Source: Sporolactobacillus sp. Y61 (GTDB taxonomy: Bacteria; Bacillota; Bacilli; Bacillales; Sporolactobacillaceae). From it: 64,000 bases of DNA. This document shows positions 35,483-44,302 of the stretch, piece after piece. Both the position numbers and the translations under genes were made by a program. The stretch lies in NCBI RefSeq assembly GCF_040529185.1, contig NZ_CP159510.1, positions 2,418,001-2,482,000 of the forward strand, written 5' to 3'. Each line of letters begins with the position of its first letter. The stretch's first letter is position 1. The notes below the pieces were generated by a model, which was not told where the DNA came from, did not search any database, and saw only the letters and a program-made list of their open reading frames with translations.

Positions 35483-36802
35483 GCCAAGCAGCTCTACTTT
35501 TTCCTGATCACCGGTTGTTGCATTGAACAGGATTCGGTACGTATCGTTTCCTTTTGTAGCAAAAAACTCGTAGCAGAGAATGTTCTGTAATTTCTGGTCC
35601 TGAAAAATAACCAGACGGGATTCCTGAATGTTCATATTGTCATTCAGTTTTGCCGCAACCGTTTTTTCGGAAAGCTTCGGGGAGAGCGAAATGTCGTCAT
35701 ATTTATTATACAAAAAGTCAGTCTGATCAAAGGCAATGATTTCACCATTATCGAGAGCGACCTTGACGCGCAAAGATGCAGGATAGACCAAAACATTCCC
35801 CCTCTTCTGAACAAATGTCATAACGGCAACTTGATTGTATTGATCACGTTTTGTCACTGCCAATGCTTTGAACGAGCGTTTGTTCAGATATTGAGCAGCA
35901 TGTTCCGCAGCATCATGTAAACTTATCTTTCCCTTTCCAATCGGCCGGCTGGACATAAACCAGACGATATGTCCTCCTCTTTTTGTCACAGCACCTGAAA
36001 CGGTATGACCATCGCTGGACTTAAGAGAGATTTCGAAAGCATCCACATTCGAACCCTTTCTCGTCTCGGAGACCCTGTCTACTTTGGCTCCGGAAAGCCC
36101 GGTCCATTTTTTCAGTGTGTTGATCGCCTCTTTTTTGTCAATCTTTTTTCCAGTGAGAGTCTTGAGTTTCTTTTTTTCCAGAACAATATTTTTTGGATTT
36201 TCCGGGCTGAAACTCTGAGTATAATCAGTCGCCTGTCCGTCCACCTTTTTCATTCCATCAATGAGCTGATTATCCTGATTTTGTTTCTTAGACTTCAGCG
36301 CCCACTCGACATCCATCCAGCGCAGCCGATCAGACATCACTTTTCCCTGGACCTCTCTGAGTCCATCCTTGATCGTTATCGACTCCTGATAAAGTTTCTG
36401 CAGTTCCCCGTACTCCTTGTCTGTCACCGGCCGGTTATTCTCCGACTTAACCCCTGAGTGATAAGTGAATTCACCAACATGTGAAAGAAATTCATTCGTC
36501 CGGTTAAAAGGAAGAAGAGTCAGAGGAAGCTCATTTGCCGCCGCATGTGCCAGCGCACTTAACCGCCACGTCTCGACAAGTTGCGGACGCATGGTCTCTC
36601 TTGACCGCATAGCAAGAGACATACCCAGTGATTCTTCTAATGAATCTACATAATGCGTGAGTTCATGGAACGCCTGCTGGTAGTGATTTTCTGCATGAAT
36701 GGTTATGGTATTCTTCATTTTCCGTTCCTGAAATCCCCAGACTGCAAGCGCAATAATCACTGCCGCAGCACATGAGAGAATGATCCAGTATTTACGTCTC
36801 AT
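35477..36802 (-). CDS. ypeB: Germination protein YpeB
   Basis: Spore inner-membrane protein required to stabilise the cortex-lytic enzyme SleB. It is 441 residues: an N-terminal helix (about 6-23), a helical region to about 200 (DSLEESLGMSLAMRSRETMR) and PepSY-type repeats in the C-terminal half. It starts 12 bases after sleB, giving the usual sleB-ypeB operon. The family's length and domain order are normal. Confidence 0.93.
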   Translation of the reverse strand: MRRKYWIILSCAAAVIIALAVWGFQERKMKNTITIHAENHYQQAFHELTHYVDSLEESLGMSLAMRSRETMRPQLVETWRLSALAHAAANELPLTLLPFNRTNEFLSHVGEFTYHSGVKSENNRPVTDKEYGELQKLYQESITIKDGLREVQGKVMSDRLRWMDVEWALKSKKQNQDNQLIDGMKKVDGQATDYTQSFSPENPKNIVLEKKKLKTLTGKKIDKKEAINTLKKWTGLSGAKVDRVSETRKGSNVDAFEISLKSSDGHTVSGAVTKRGGHIVWFMSSRPIGKGKISLHDAAEHAAQYLNKRSFKALAVTKRDQYNQVAVMTFVQKRGNVLVYPASLRVKVALDNGEIIAFDQTDFLYNKYDDISLSPKLSEKTVAAKLNDNMNIQESRLVIFQDQKLQNILCYEFFATKGNDTYRILFNATTGDQEKVELLGS

Positions 36803-36814
36803 GAAATCCCTCCC

Positions 36815-37642
36815 TTATTTACAAAAGATGTGCTTTCCTATTTTCTGGATCTGCGGTCGTGTCCAGATCCAGGCAGAAGTGGCCGTTTCCGGATTAAAAT
36901 AGTACAGCGCTCCCTGTGAGGGATCCCAGCCGTTGATTGCGTCCATAACTGCTTTTTTGGCTGTTTCATTGGGTGTCAGCCATATCTGTCCGTCAGCAAC
37001 AGCTGTAAATGCCCCGGGCTGAAAGATGACATCTGATACATTGTTAGGGAAACGCGTATCCGCTACACGGTTGATAATGACAGCTGAGACTGCCACCTGA
37101 CCGATATACGGTTCTCCACGTGCTTCTCCATAAACGGCATTCGCCATCAGATTAACATCTGCCCCGGAATAGCCACGTGGAAGTTTATCAGTCGAATATT
37201 TTACCGGACTCTTTTTTGGAGCATTTTCGCGCCTTGTTTTCGCTGCTGCATCCTTTTTCACCTGCTGGCTGAGGGGGGTACCTCCATAGTAGGTAAAGGT
37301 ATTACCTTCCCGAAGATTCCGGTAAATATAATCTTTATCAAACCGGGAGGCCTTAACCAGTTTTTGTTTTGTCTGATAACCTGCCAGCCCATCTGCATTC
37401 AACCCGTATCTGCTTTGAAAATTTTTCAAAGCCCAATAGGTTCCGTAACCAAAAGAACCGTCAATTTTCCCTCTGTAGAAACCGATGTACTGCAGTCTCG
37501 CCTGTAGTTCAATGACATCATCACCGGTCGCCCCCTGTGTCATGATTTGCCCGGTGAATGCGGAAACCCCTCCGCTGTGAAAGGTGAGTCCAAGCACGAC
37601 CAGAAATGAACTTATGGCGGTCAGAATCAGATGCCTGGCCAA
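36815..37642 (-). CDS. sleB: Spore cortex-lytic enzyme SleB
   Basis: A lytic transglycosylase that degrades spore cortex during germination. About 275 residues: a signal peptide (LILTAISSFLVVLGLTFHSG, about 5-24), a peptidoglycan-binding domain (VIELQARLQYIGFYRGKIDG, then WALKNFQSRYGLNADGLAG), a linker and a C-terminal hydrolase domain with MANAVYGEARGEPYIGQVAV, whose Glu is catalytic. TTG at 37642 follows GAGGAGGAG and is preferred over ATG at 37672, which has no site. Confidence 0.93.
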   Translation of the reverse strand: MARHLILTAISSFLVVLGLTFHSGGVSAFTGQIMTQGATGDDVIELQARLQYIGFYRGKIDGSFGYGTYWALKNFQSRYGLNADGLAGYQTKQKLVKASRFDKDYIYRNLREGNTFTYYGGTPLSQQVKKDAAAKTRRENAPKKSPVKYSTDKLPRGYSGADVNLMANAVYGEARGEPYIGQVAVSAVIINRVADTRFPNNVSDVIFQPGAFTAVADGQIWLTPNETAKKAVMDAINGWDPSQGALYYFNPETATSAWIWTRPQIQKIGKHIFCK

Positions 37643-37761
37643 TGAATAACTCCTCCTCACTGAACAGCTCATTAAAGCAGCCCATTCAGTTTTTTTGTGA
37701 ATCTCTTATAAAACACAATTATGTTTCCAAAAAATCAGTGGATTATTCAAAATTTGCAAAT

Positions 37762-37805
37762 GAAAAACAGGGAGAGAGGCATTTTCAGTCTGCCTTTCTC
37801 CCTGT
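37762..37805 (-). terminator. Intrinsic terminator of the glutamate dehydrogenase gene
   Basis: On the minus strand ACAGGGAGAAAGGCA pairs with TGCCTCTCTCCCTGT (one mismatch) and is followed by TTTTTC. Confidence 0.85.
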
Positions 37806-37827
37806 CTGTTTGCTGAGCAGGATTCGC

Positions 37828-39111
37828 TCATACCCATCCGCGATAACGTACAGCTTCCGCAAGACGTTCGATTCCGACCAGCAGCGCAGCTTTTTTCATG
37901 ATGACTTTTCTCTCTTTTGCCGTTTCACTGACATCATGAAGTGCCCCCGTAAGAATCTGTGAGAGTTTCTTCCCGACTTCCTGGTCCGTCCAGATATTTC
38001 CCTGCAGATGACGTGCCCACTCAAGATAGGAAAAAGCCACATCACCGGCACCGGCAATGATTTCAGGAATAACAAGAATATTTTCTTCTTCGAGCATTTG
38101 CGCTCCCTTATCAGAAATGGCTCCCCCGGTTCCTTCGATGACCGCCCGTGCCCTGATCTTTTTCGCATTGGATTCAGTGATCTGATTTTCAATAGCAGCA
38201 AGAACAAGAATATCACATGGCTTCTCAAGAAGTTCTTTGTTTGTGATCGTATGTTCAAATAGTTTGGTCACGGTCCCAAAACTGTCCCGGCTGTTTAACA
38301 GCTCATCCATTTGAAGACCATCCGGATTATACAGTGCCCCATATGCATCTGAGATCCCAACGATTCTGACACCTGAATCATAAAGAGATTTGGCAATCAG
38401 ACTGCCCGCACTTCCAAAGCCCTGCACAATCATTCCTGAGGACTTCAGATCCAGTCTTCTGATGTGAGCTGTTTCCCGTATAAACGAAACCATACCATCA
38501 GCGATTGCAGTATCTCTGCCTCTTAATCCGCCCAGAACAATCGGTTTTCCTGTAATAAATGACGCCGATTCTCCAGGATGTGTATTCCTGTATTCATCTG
38601 CCATCCATGACATCAACTGCGGACTGGAAAAAGGATCCATAGCAGGAATATCTTTTGCCGGTCCGATAACAGACGATATCGCACGTATATAGCCCCTCGT
38701 CAGATGTTCCAGTTCACGAAAAGACATCGTACGCGGATCACAGACTACCCCGCCTTTTGCACCACCGAATGGAAGGCTGAGAATCGAAGATTTAATTCCG
38801 TTCCACATGGATAAGGCTTTAACCTGATCCTCATTTACATCCGGATGCATCAATACTCCGCCTTTTGTCGGTCCCACTGCATCCATATACTGTGCCCGAT
38901 ATCCTGTAAATACCTGAACTTTTCCATGATCCATGCGTACCGGAATACGGACTTTCAGTATTCTTTTCGGTTCCTTCAGCAGTTCGAAGAGGTCTGAACC
39001 GTACCCCAGGATATCCATCGCATCCTGAATCATGTTCTGAACAGATGTTAAAATCTGATTATCTGTTTTTCCTCTGTTTCGGAATCCCTGCTCAGAGCGG
39101 GCCGCACTCAT
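37828..39111 (-). CDS. gudB: Glu/Leu/Phe/Val dehydrogenase family protein, divergent GudB-like
   Basis: Predicted NAD-dependent glutamate dehydrogenase (427 residues). It keeps LPFGGAKGG, AMDPFSSPQLMSWM (catalytic Asp), SFITGKPIVLGG, the Rossmann loop QGFGSAGSL and the late Ser in FSYLEW. It departs from usual GudB or RocG: the substrate-loop GPTKGGIRFHP has become GPTKGGVLMHP, so an invariant Arg is lost, and VEAANGPTT is replaced by IEGTGGAIS. The position, between sleB and mecB, is that of gudB in B. subtilis. Activity or substrate may have changed. ATG at 39111 follows AAAGGGTG. Confidence 0.85.
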   Translation of the reverse strand: MSAARSEQGFRNRGKTDNQILTSVQNMIQDAMDILGYGSDLFELLKEPKRILKVRIPVRMDHGKVQVFTGYRAQYMDAVGPTKGGVLMHPDVNEDQVKALSMWNGIKSSILSLPFGGAKGGVVCDPRTMSFRELEHLTRGYIRAISSVIGPAKDIPAMDPFSSPQLMSWMADEYRNTHPGESASFITGKPIVLGGLRGRDTAIADGMVSFIRETAHIRRLDLKSSGMIVQGFGSAGSLIAKSLYDSGVRIVGISDAYGALYNPDGLQMDELLNSRDSFGTVTKLFEHTITNKELLEKPCDILVLAAIENQITESNAKKIRARAVIEGTGGAISDKGAQMLEEENILVIPEIIAGAGDVAFSYLEWARHLQGNIWTDQEVGKKLSQILTGALHDVSETAKERKVIMKKAALLVGIERLAEAVRYRGWV

Positions 39112-39143
39112 AAATAACACCCTTTCACCGAAATAAAATATAA

Positions 39144-39181
39144 ATGCAGGTTCCGCCTCATAACTGCCGGATAACCTGCAT
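39144..39181 (-). terminator. Terminator of the mecB-like gene
   Basis: On the minus strand ATGCAGGTT pairs exactly with AACCTGCAT around a 20-base loop, followed by TTATATTTTATTT. Confidence 0.7.
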
Positions 39182-39216
39182 ATGGATGATTACAAAATAA
39201 AAGCTGAAATGCCGCA

Positions 39217-39834
39217 TCAGGAATGTGACACTTCAGTAAAGTAATGATAAATAGTTTTAACTGCCCGGTTCTTTATCAGACATTTTCCATACTCTTCCAG
39301 CCGGTGAATAGTAATCATCGTCGTAGAACCAAATTCAGCAAGAAGCGCGATCAGCGTTTCGAGATCGACATCTTCACTAAGCTGATCCTCTTCAAAGTAC
39401 AGATAATATTTATTTTCATACAGATACAGGCTGCCACCGTCAAGCTTCAGATTATGGAGCGTCGTCGATAACGAAATCACATCTTCAAAGGAATCAAACT
39501 GGTACAAAACATCCTGACTTTCGTCCATAGTGACCTGCATCTGGATATATTCGTCATCATCATAATCCTCTTGATCGTCTTCGCCATCTGACGATCTGCC
39601 GTGTGATACGATCACAACCATCCCCTGAGCGGGCAGTGAAAATACTTCCACATCGATTGGTCCGTTTGTTTCAAAACCCAGTTCATCCCCGGCTTCCAGC
39701 ATCATATCACGGAAAAGCTGTTCCACCCGCGGCAGATCGTGCCACATATCTTCTTTAGAAATGCCGCGCTCTTTCAGATCGTCAAAGGTGAGAAAAATTT
39801 TTATCTTGTCACCATTCAAACGTTCCAATCGCAT
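39217..39834 (-). CDS. mecB: MecA-family adaptor protein (MecB/YpbH-like)
   Basis: Adaptor that delivers substrates to the ClpC-ClpP protease. The 205-residue protein has the N-terminal substrate-binding domain (MRLERLNGDKIKIFLTFDDL), an acidic linker (SSDGEDDQEDYDDDE) and the C-terminal ClpC-binding domain (LYQFDSFEDVISL, YLYENKYYLYFE). The position, next to gudB, is that of ypbH (mecB) rather than mecA. GAGGAGG precedes the ATG at 39834. Confidence 0.88.
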   Translation of the reverse strand: MRLERLNGDKIKIFLTFDDLKERGISKEDMWHDLPRVEQLFRDMMLEAGDELGFETNGPIDVEVFSLPAQGMVVIVSHGRSSDGEDDQEDYDDDEYIQMQVTMDESQDVLYQFDSFEDVISLSTTLHNLKLDGGSLYLYENKYYLYFEEDQLSEDVDLETLIALLAEFGSTTMITIHRLEEYGKCLIKNRAVKTIYHYFTEVSHS

Positions 39835-40014
39835 CGCAAACGTCCTCCTCACTGTCCAGCCTCATCGATCCGCAGATCCCTTTCTTTTTAATATATGTTT
39901 ACCCGGATATTCGGTGTCTCCATAATAATGGACATGTACGGAAACAGCAATTATCAGGAACAGTATACTCTAGTGTAGTATACAACGCGGCAAGAAAAAT
40001 GTACAAGTTTTTCA

Positions 40015-40023
40015 TACCTCTGC
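40015..40023. repeat. Target-site duplication, left copy
   Basis: TACCTCTGC lies directly outside the left inverted repeat; the identical nine bases are at 41643-41651, directly outside the right one. Confidence 0.9.
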
Positions 40024-41642
40024 CAGCTCTGAGGAGTAAATTTTTGTGAGGCCCTCCGTGTCATGCGAATAGCTGATCTGATTTTACATATATTTCCAAT
40101 TCTGCTTTTCCGCTTTTTTTGAAAAAGGGACAAGCCAAATTTTGATGGCCTTTTTTAATTTTTTTTGACTGTAGCTTTGCCTGGCATTCCCCCTTTCTGA
40201 TATACTGTTCTTAACCGGTGAACCGGACTTGCATCGGTTTCACCAGGCTAGCCATATCCTCCTCTGTTAATCTGCGTGTCCGAATCGCTTCTAACAGGGC
40301 TGAGGATATTTCTTTTGCCGTCTTTTTTTGCGTACGGAGCAGCTTTGACCCTTTTTCATATAACTGCATCAAAATATCCGCAATCTGTGTAAGAAGATAG
40401 TGATTCTTCATCGCCTGATGATTCTGGCTGTTCACGTGTTGAATGGCGTACTGTACGTGCTTTTGTCGATTAAACCCCTGATTTTCAATCTTCCAGCGCC
40501 TTCGCCCAACCGCTACCAACACCTCTGCCTTCTTCTCCGTGATAGGCAGATTGGTCAGAAACAGAAAGGTGTGTGTTTTTTCTTTTTCCTGAACCGTAGC
40601 CTCCAGAGCATTTAGTTTTCTTTCCTGGTAGGCGATATCATTCACCCAGTAGGTCGTTGCAGATTGTCCCCGATACTTCAGCGCTTTCAGCGCCTCGAAT
40701 TCCTGCGCCACACTCGGAATACTGCCTGCTTTGAAGCGAAACATGTATTTCCAGCGGTTAGCCTCACATCGCTGAAAGACTGATTCACACGCATATAGGC
40801 TATCCGCCAGGATACAGATGGGCAGACGCTTGAAGGTCGCTTTCAATCGGGTGCTCAGGCGCTCGAAGGCGCGACGTTCACAGTCCTGTTTGGTCACGTC
40901 CTCGTGCTCGTTCTCTATAAATTCCGAGTCGATACTCAGCACCATGTCCCCAACGACCAGTTTGGCTTCCAGAACGTGATGCTGGTAATCCGTCCAGGTT
41001 TCTCCGGTCTTTTTGTGGGTATGTTCGCGTTTCAGGCAATGTGCACAATGCTTCTTGTTAAAGTGGAAAAGCCCGGTCCCATCAATGATAATCCCCCAAT
41101 ACTTCCCCTCGATCCGTTCGGCCTCAAAACACCGCTTTTTGAGGAGCTCCCGGATTAAACCGATGCGAATGTTTTCCAGTTCCTTCGGATCAAGCCGCGA
41201 CAGGAAATCGTTGATCGTGTCATAGTGGGGCAGTTCATGAAGCTCCTGAGTAGCGAGCATCTTTTGCAGGTTATCGATACATTCTTCACGATTAAGTCCG
41301 TTGCTCAGGCTGCGCATGCTGGTGAACTGACAGACATTTTTCAGGATCATCATCCAGAGCATCAAGTCTGAATCATAGGTGACATAACTCTGATGTCTCG
41401 GATCTTTGACCTTTCTGAGCCTGTTGGTGAATCCTTTAAAGAAATGATGGCATATTTTCTGAAACTCGAGAAAATAATTGACGTTCTTCTCCTGCTCTCG
41501 TTTCTCTTTCCGTGTAATCATAAGAACCTCCTAAAAAATAGCACTATTATGGGATTTATTACTGTTAAATTATCTCATATATAGCATTATTTAGGGGGCT
41601 GTTGTTGATTTTATCGCGAAGAATTTTTACTCCTCAGAGCTG
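40024..41642. mobile_element. Complete insertion sequence, 1619 bp, with 17-bp perfect inverted repeats
   Basis: CAGCTCTGAGGAGTAAA at 40024-40040 is repeated in reverse complement at 41626-41642. TACCTCTGC flanks both ends as a 9-bp target duplication. One intact transposase gene lies between. The perfect repeats and duplication point to a recent insertion. It landed between mecB and cotJABC. Left of the transposase about 170 bases carry no gene. Confidence 0.93.
40211..41521 (-). CDS. DDE transposase of the 1.6-kb insertion sequence
   Basis: A 436-residue transposase. Candidate catalytic acids are Asp in GIIIDGTGLFHF (about residue 150), Asp in CILADSLYACE (about 240) and Glu in RRWKIENQGFN (about 350). 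A Cys/His cluster (KKHCAHCLKREHTH) follows the first motif. AGGAGG lies just before the ATG at 41521. The arrangement is IS4-like, but the 9-bp duplication and the WKIEN motif also fit elements filed as ISNCY; the exact family is not certain. It is open and probably active. Confidence 0.85.
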   Translation of the reverse strand: MITRKEKREQEKNVNYFLEFQKICHHFFKGFTNRLRKVKDPRHQSYVTYDSDLMLWMMILKNVCQFTSMRSLSNGLNREECIDNLQKMLATQELHELPHYDTINDFLSRLDPKELENIRIGLIRELLKKRCFEAERIEGKYWGIIIDGTGLFHFNKKHCAHCLKREHTHKKTGETWTDYQHHVLEAKLVVGDMVLSIDSEFIENEHEDVTKQDCERRAFERLSTRLKATFKRLPICILADSLYACESVFQRCEANRWKYMFRFKAGSIPSVAQEFEALKALKYRGQSATTYWVNDIAYQERKLNALEATVQEKEKTHTFLFLTNLPITEKKAEVLVAVGRRRWKIENQGFNRQKHVQYAIQHVNSQNHQAMKNHYLLTQIADILMQLYEKGSKLLRTQKKTAKEISSALLEAIRTRRLTEEDMASLVKPMQVRFTG

Positions 41643-41674
41643 TACCTCTGCATTCTGAAGATAGACGCATCCCG

Positions 41675-41704
41675 GTCTATGGCCAGGCTGTAGCAGCATA
41701 TATG
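41675..41704 (+). promoter_or_regulatory. Possible sigma-E-type promoter of cotJ
   Basis: GTCTATGG, 14 bases, then CATATATG resembles the sigma-E pattern, and cotJ is sigma-E-controlled in B. subtilis. It lies downstream of the IS end, so the operon could have kept its promoter. Confidence 0.35.
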
Positions 41705-41724
41705 AACTAAGAAAGCCGTACTCG

Positions 41725-41970
41725 ATGCAGAAAGGAATGATGGTTTTGCCGACATATCGACAGTGGGTCACACGCTTTGTCGGTCCTTTCGACCCATGCC
41801 CGCCCCTTAATCCGATTGCTTGCGAAACGCCTGTACAGCTATTTCTGGGGTTTCAGCCGCCCGGAATGGAACAGTTCTCACCTGTTGAGGCCCTTTCACA
41901 CGGGACACTCTGGCCGGGGCTCTATACACCTTACACAAGCCCTTATCGGCTGAACAGCGGGGAGGGATAA
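41725..41970 (+). CDS. cotJA: Spore coat associated protein CotJA
   Basis: A small coat protein of 81 residues, rich in Pro, Tyr and Phe. The FDPCPPLNPIACETPVQLFL stretch and FQPPGMEQFSPVEALSHGTL match the CotJA family (FDPCPP...FQPxxMEQFSPxEAL...GTLW). It is the first gene of a cotJA-cotJB-cotJC operon made in the mother cell. The start may be ATG at 41725 or one of two later ATGs at 41737 and 41740; none has an ideal ribosome site. Confidence 0.88.
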   Translation: MQKGMMVLPTYRQWVTRFVGPFDPCPPLNPIACETPVQLFLGFQPPGMEQFSPVEALSHGTLWPGLYTPYTSPYRLNSGEG

Positions 41971-41976
41971 TTTCTT

Positions 41977-42246
41977 ATGGCAAATGTGAGTAATCTGCCG
42001 GACAGCTACTACCAGGATCTTCATGCACTCCAGGCGATTGATTTCACACTGGTTGAACTGACCCTTTACCTTGACACACATCCTGAAGATCTTGAAGCAT
42101 TGAGGCAGTTCAATTCAGCAGCAAAGAAAAGTGAGGAACTTCGCGAGGCATTTGAAAGCCGCTATGGACCCCTGAGGCAGTTCGGACACAGCTATTCTGC
42201 ATTCCCCTGGAGATGGAAAGAAGTACCCTGGCCGTGGCAGGTCTGA
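41977..42246 (+). CDS. cotJB: Spore coat protein CotJB
   Basis: An 89-residue coat protein with the family pattern YYQDLHALQAIDFTLVELTL, YLDTHPEDLEALRQFN and a C-terminal WPWQV. It begins six bases after cotJA with GGGGAGGG just upstream and must be co-translated. CotJ proteins sit in the inner coat layers. Length is normal. Confidence 0.9.
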   Translation: MANVSNLPDSYYQDLHALQAIDFTLVELTLYLDTHPEDLEALRQFNSAAKKSEELREAFESRYGPLRQFGHSYSAFPWRWKEVPWPWQV

Positions 42247-42309
42247 GTTTATTCGCCGACTGACAAGCCGTTAATTCTTTCCAATACAGGAAACGGGAGG
42301 AGATAGAGG

Positions 42310-42879
42310 TTGTGGTATTATGACAAAAAGCTCCAGTACCCTGTCAGGGTAAGCACATGCAACCCGGGTCTGGCTAAATTTCTGATTGAACAGTATGGCG
42401 GACAGGATGGAGAACTTGCGGCTGCTCTGCGTTATTTAAATCAGAGATACACCATTCCGGAACGGGTGATGGGATTGCTGAATGATATCGGAACTGAGGA
42501 ATTCGCACATCTGGAAATGATTGCCACAATGGTATACAAACTGACAAAGGATGCCACCCCGCAACAGTTGAAGGAAGCAGGTCTGGGGGCACACTATGTG
42601 AACCATGGGAAGAGCGTTTATTATGAAAATGCCGCCGGTCAGGCATTTAACATTGTGGGTATTCAGTCTAAGGGAGATCCTGTTGCTGATTTATACGAAG
42701 ACATTGCAGCGGAAGAAAAAGCACGGGCGACGTATCAGTGGATTATCAATGTATCAGATGATCCGGGTCTGAATGATGCACTCAGCTTTCTGAGGGAACG
42801 GGAAATTGTGCACTCACAGCGATTCCGCGAGGCTGTGGAAATTATCAAAGAAGATCAGCAGAAAAAAAGGGTATTCTGA
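42310..42879 (+). CDS. cotJC: Spore coat protein CotJC (manganese-catalase-like)
   Basis: A 189-residue ferritin-like protein of the manganese catalase family that is built into the coat. It retains the metal-ligand motifs GTEEFAHLEMIATMVYKL (about residues 60-77) and EDIAAEEKARATYQW (about 133-147), with ALSFLREREIVHSQRF near the end. Start TTG at 42310 gives MWYYDKKLQYP, matching the B. subtilis protein, and follows GGAGG nine bases upstream. Confidence 0.94.
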   Translation: MWYYDKKLQYPVRVSTCNPGLAKFLIEQYGGQDGELAAALRYLNQRYTIPERVMGLLNDIGTEEFAHLEMIATMVYKLTKDATPQQLKEAGLGAHYVNHGKSVYYENAAGQAFNIVGIQSKGDPVADLYEDIAAEEKARATYQWIINVSDDPGLNDALSFLREREIVHSQRFREAVEIIKEDQQKKRVF

Positions 42880-42889
42880 TGTATTGAGC

Positions 42890-42907
42890 CAAAGAAAAAC
42901 TTGCCGG
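42890..42907. repeat. 18-base fragment of an IS3 3' end, left copy
   Basis: CAAAGAAAAACTTGCCGG here is repeated exactly at 43330-43347, where it is part of the orfB 3' end. Its presence immediately outside the left IS end shows that another copy of the same element once lay here. Confidence 0.8.
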
Positions 42908-42909
42908 CG

Positions 42910-43426
42910 TGAACTCCCCCCTAAAGTTGGACGAATAAAATTCAACTTTTGGGGGTTTTACTATGACCAAATACTCAACTGAGTTGAAAACGAAGATAGT
43001 TGGTGAATACCTCAAAGGAGTGGGAGCAACTCCTTGTGATCTCGAACTGATTATGGATCTTTATGCGGACGAAATCCTGAGTTATAATCTTAGTGATCAT
43101 CCAGCGTTTGCTTTTACGCTAACGCCCCTTCACGAGGCTTTAGAAAAGATGCCGGTGCATATCACTACCGCACTTACGTTCATACGGATCAGGGCTTCCG
43201 ATACCAAACAGATGCTTGGCAATGTGAGCTCAAGCATCACCATGTTTATCAAAACATGTCCCGTAAGACACGAGACGAATTAGAAACGGCTTTGCGTGCT
43301 TGGATCAAGTATTATAATGAATCCAGGATCAAAGAAAAACTTGCCGGTCAAAGTCCGATTGACTATCGGATTTCAACCACCGGGCAAGTAGCATAAAATT
43401 ATGTCCAACTTTTGGGATTCACATCA
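42910..43426. mobile_element. Internally deleted IS3-family (IS150-like) derivative, 517 bp
   Basis: Both ends are present: TGAACTCCCCCCTAAAGTTG at 42910 and GTCCAACTTTTGGGATTCAC up to 43426. Inside, the first 22 codons of orfA are joined to the last third of orfB, so about 800 bases have been deleted. It still has both ends and could be moved in trans, like a miniature element. Confidence 0.78.
42963..43395 (+). pseudogene. orfA-orfB fusion remnant of the deleted IS3 element
   Basis: The frame starts MTKYSTELKTKIVGEYLKGV like OrfA and jumps to OrfB sequence LELIMDLYADEILSYNLSDH. A frameshift near 43160 ends this frame at 43283, and the OrfB tail continues in another frame (KTRDELETALRAWIKYYNE, LAGQSPIDYRIS) to 43395. 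It lacks the helix-turn-helix and most of the catalytic core. Confidence 0.75.
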
Positions 43427-43560
43427 ACGACGATGTCACGCGATGAACGCTTGATTTTAGTTGACTGGGATGATCCAGAACTTCCTATAGCGGATTTTCT
43501 CTCTCTGAATCGTTCAAGCCTCTACTACGAGCCCATTCCGCTCAGGGCTTCTCTGCGCTT
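43427..43560 (+). pseudogene. Fragment of a second IS3-type OrfB
   Basis: The translated segment MSRDERLILVDWDDPELPIA followed by LSLNRSSLYYEPIP matches the N-terminal part of OrfB from a different IS3 subgroup, with a short internal deletion. It abuts the end of the deleted IS150-like element and stops after about 45 residues. Confidence 0.6.
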
Positions 43561-43789
43561 TTTTAAGATTTTGCGAACACCCATTATTTTACTCGGGTTT
43601 TTCGGTAATTTTCAAGCCAAATATGTCTGAACATTATATTTACCAAATATTAGGACTAGTTAAGTAAAAATCTAATTAATATCCTTGTACCAAAGCATCT
43701 AAAAATTTTTTATTATAACAGTAAGTAATCGCTTATATAGACTTTTTCATCTTTATTTAGTACTGATCATAGATAAGGTGAGTGGGTGT

Positions 43790-44302
43790 ATGAGTTCAAA
43801 AAAACGTCCAATTGTATCCATTTCGAAGACCACTTACGAAAAAATCCTTGATGTTACAGCAATGATGCTTTGGGTAGTGACTTATTCCTGTATCTTTTTT
43901 TTCTGGAATCATATACCTGATCGTATACCTGTCCATTTTAATGCATCCGGGGAGCCCATTAGGTGGGGTAAAAGAGAAAGCATTCTTATACCATCGATTA
44001 TCGGTACTTTTGTTTATCTTCTCCTTTATACGTTGAGCTGGTTTCCTCACGTTCATAATTATCCAGTCGAAATTACAAAAGAAAATGCTCGGCAAATGTA
44101 TATGACTTCCAGGAAAATGTTATCCACAATAAACTTTGTTCTGACCGTTCTCATAAGTATCGGTCTATTAGCCACAGTAACAGCAGGGTATAGCAGCGCT
44201 CATTTAATATTGTGGTTTTTACTTGTCTTGATTGTTTCTATAATGTCGGTAATTATCTATTATATATGTAAATTTGTTAGATTAATGAACGATAAAGGCT
44301 GA
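43790..44302 (+). CDS. DUF1648-domain membrane protein
   Basis: A 170-residue membrane protein. The DUF1648 signature is PDRIPVHFNASGEPIRWG (about residues 42-59), flanked by four helices (about 23-41, 64-82, 114-134, 139-158). Related proteins include the regulator-linked SdpI family, some giving immunity to toxins, but this one has only the core domain. ATG at 43790 follows AAGGTGAG. The gene is AT-rich compared with its neighbours and is boxed in by IS3 remnants on both sides, so it was probably acquired by transfer. Confidence 0.75.
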   Translation: MSSKKRPIVSISKTTYEKILDVTAMMLWVVTYSCIFFFWNHIPDRIPVHFNASGEPIRWGKRESILIPSIIGTFVYLLLYTLSWFPHVHNYPVEITKENARQMYMTSRKMLSTINFVLTVLISIGLLATVTAGYSSAHLILWFLLVLIVSIMSVIIYYICKFVRLMNDKG

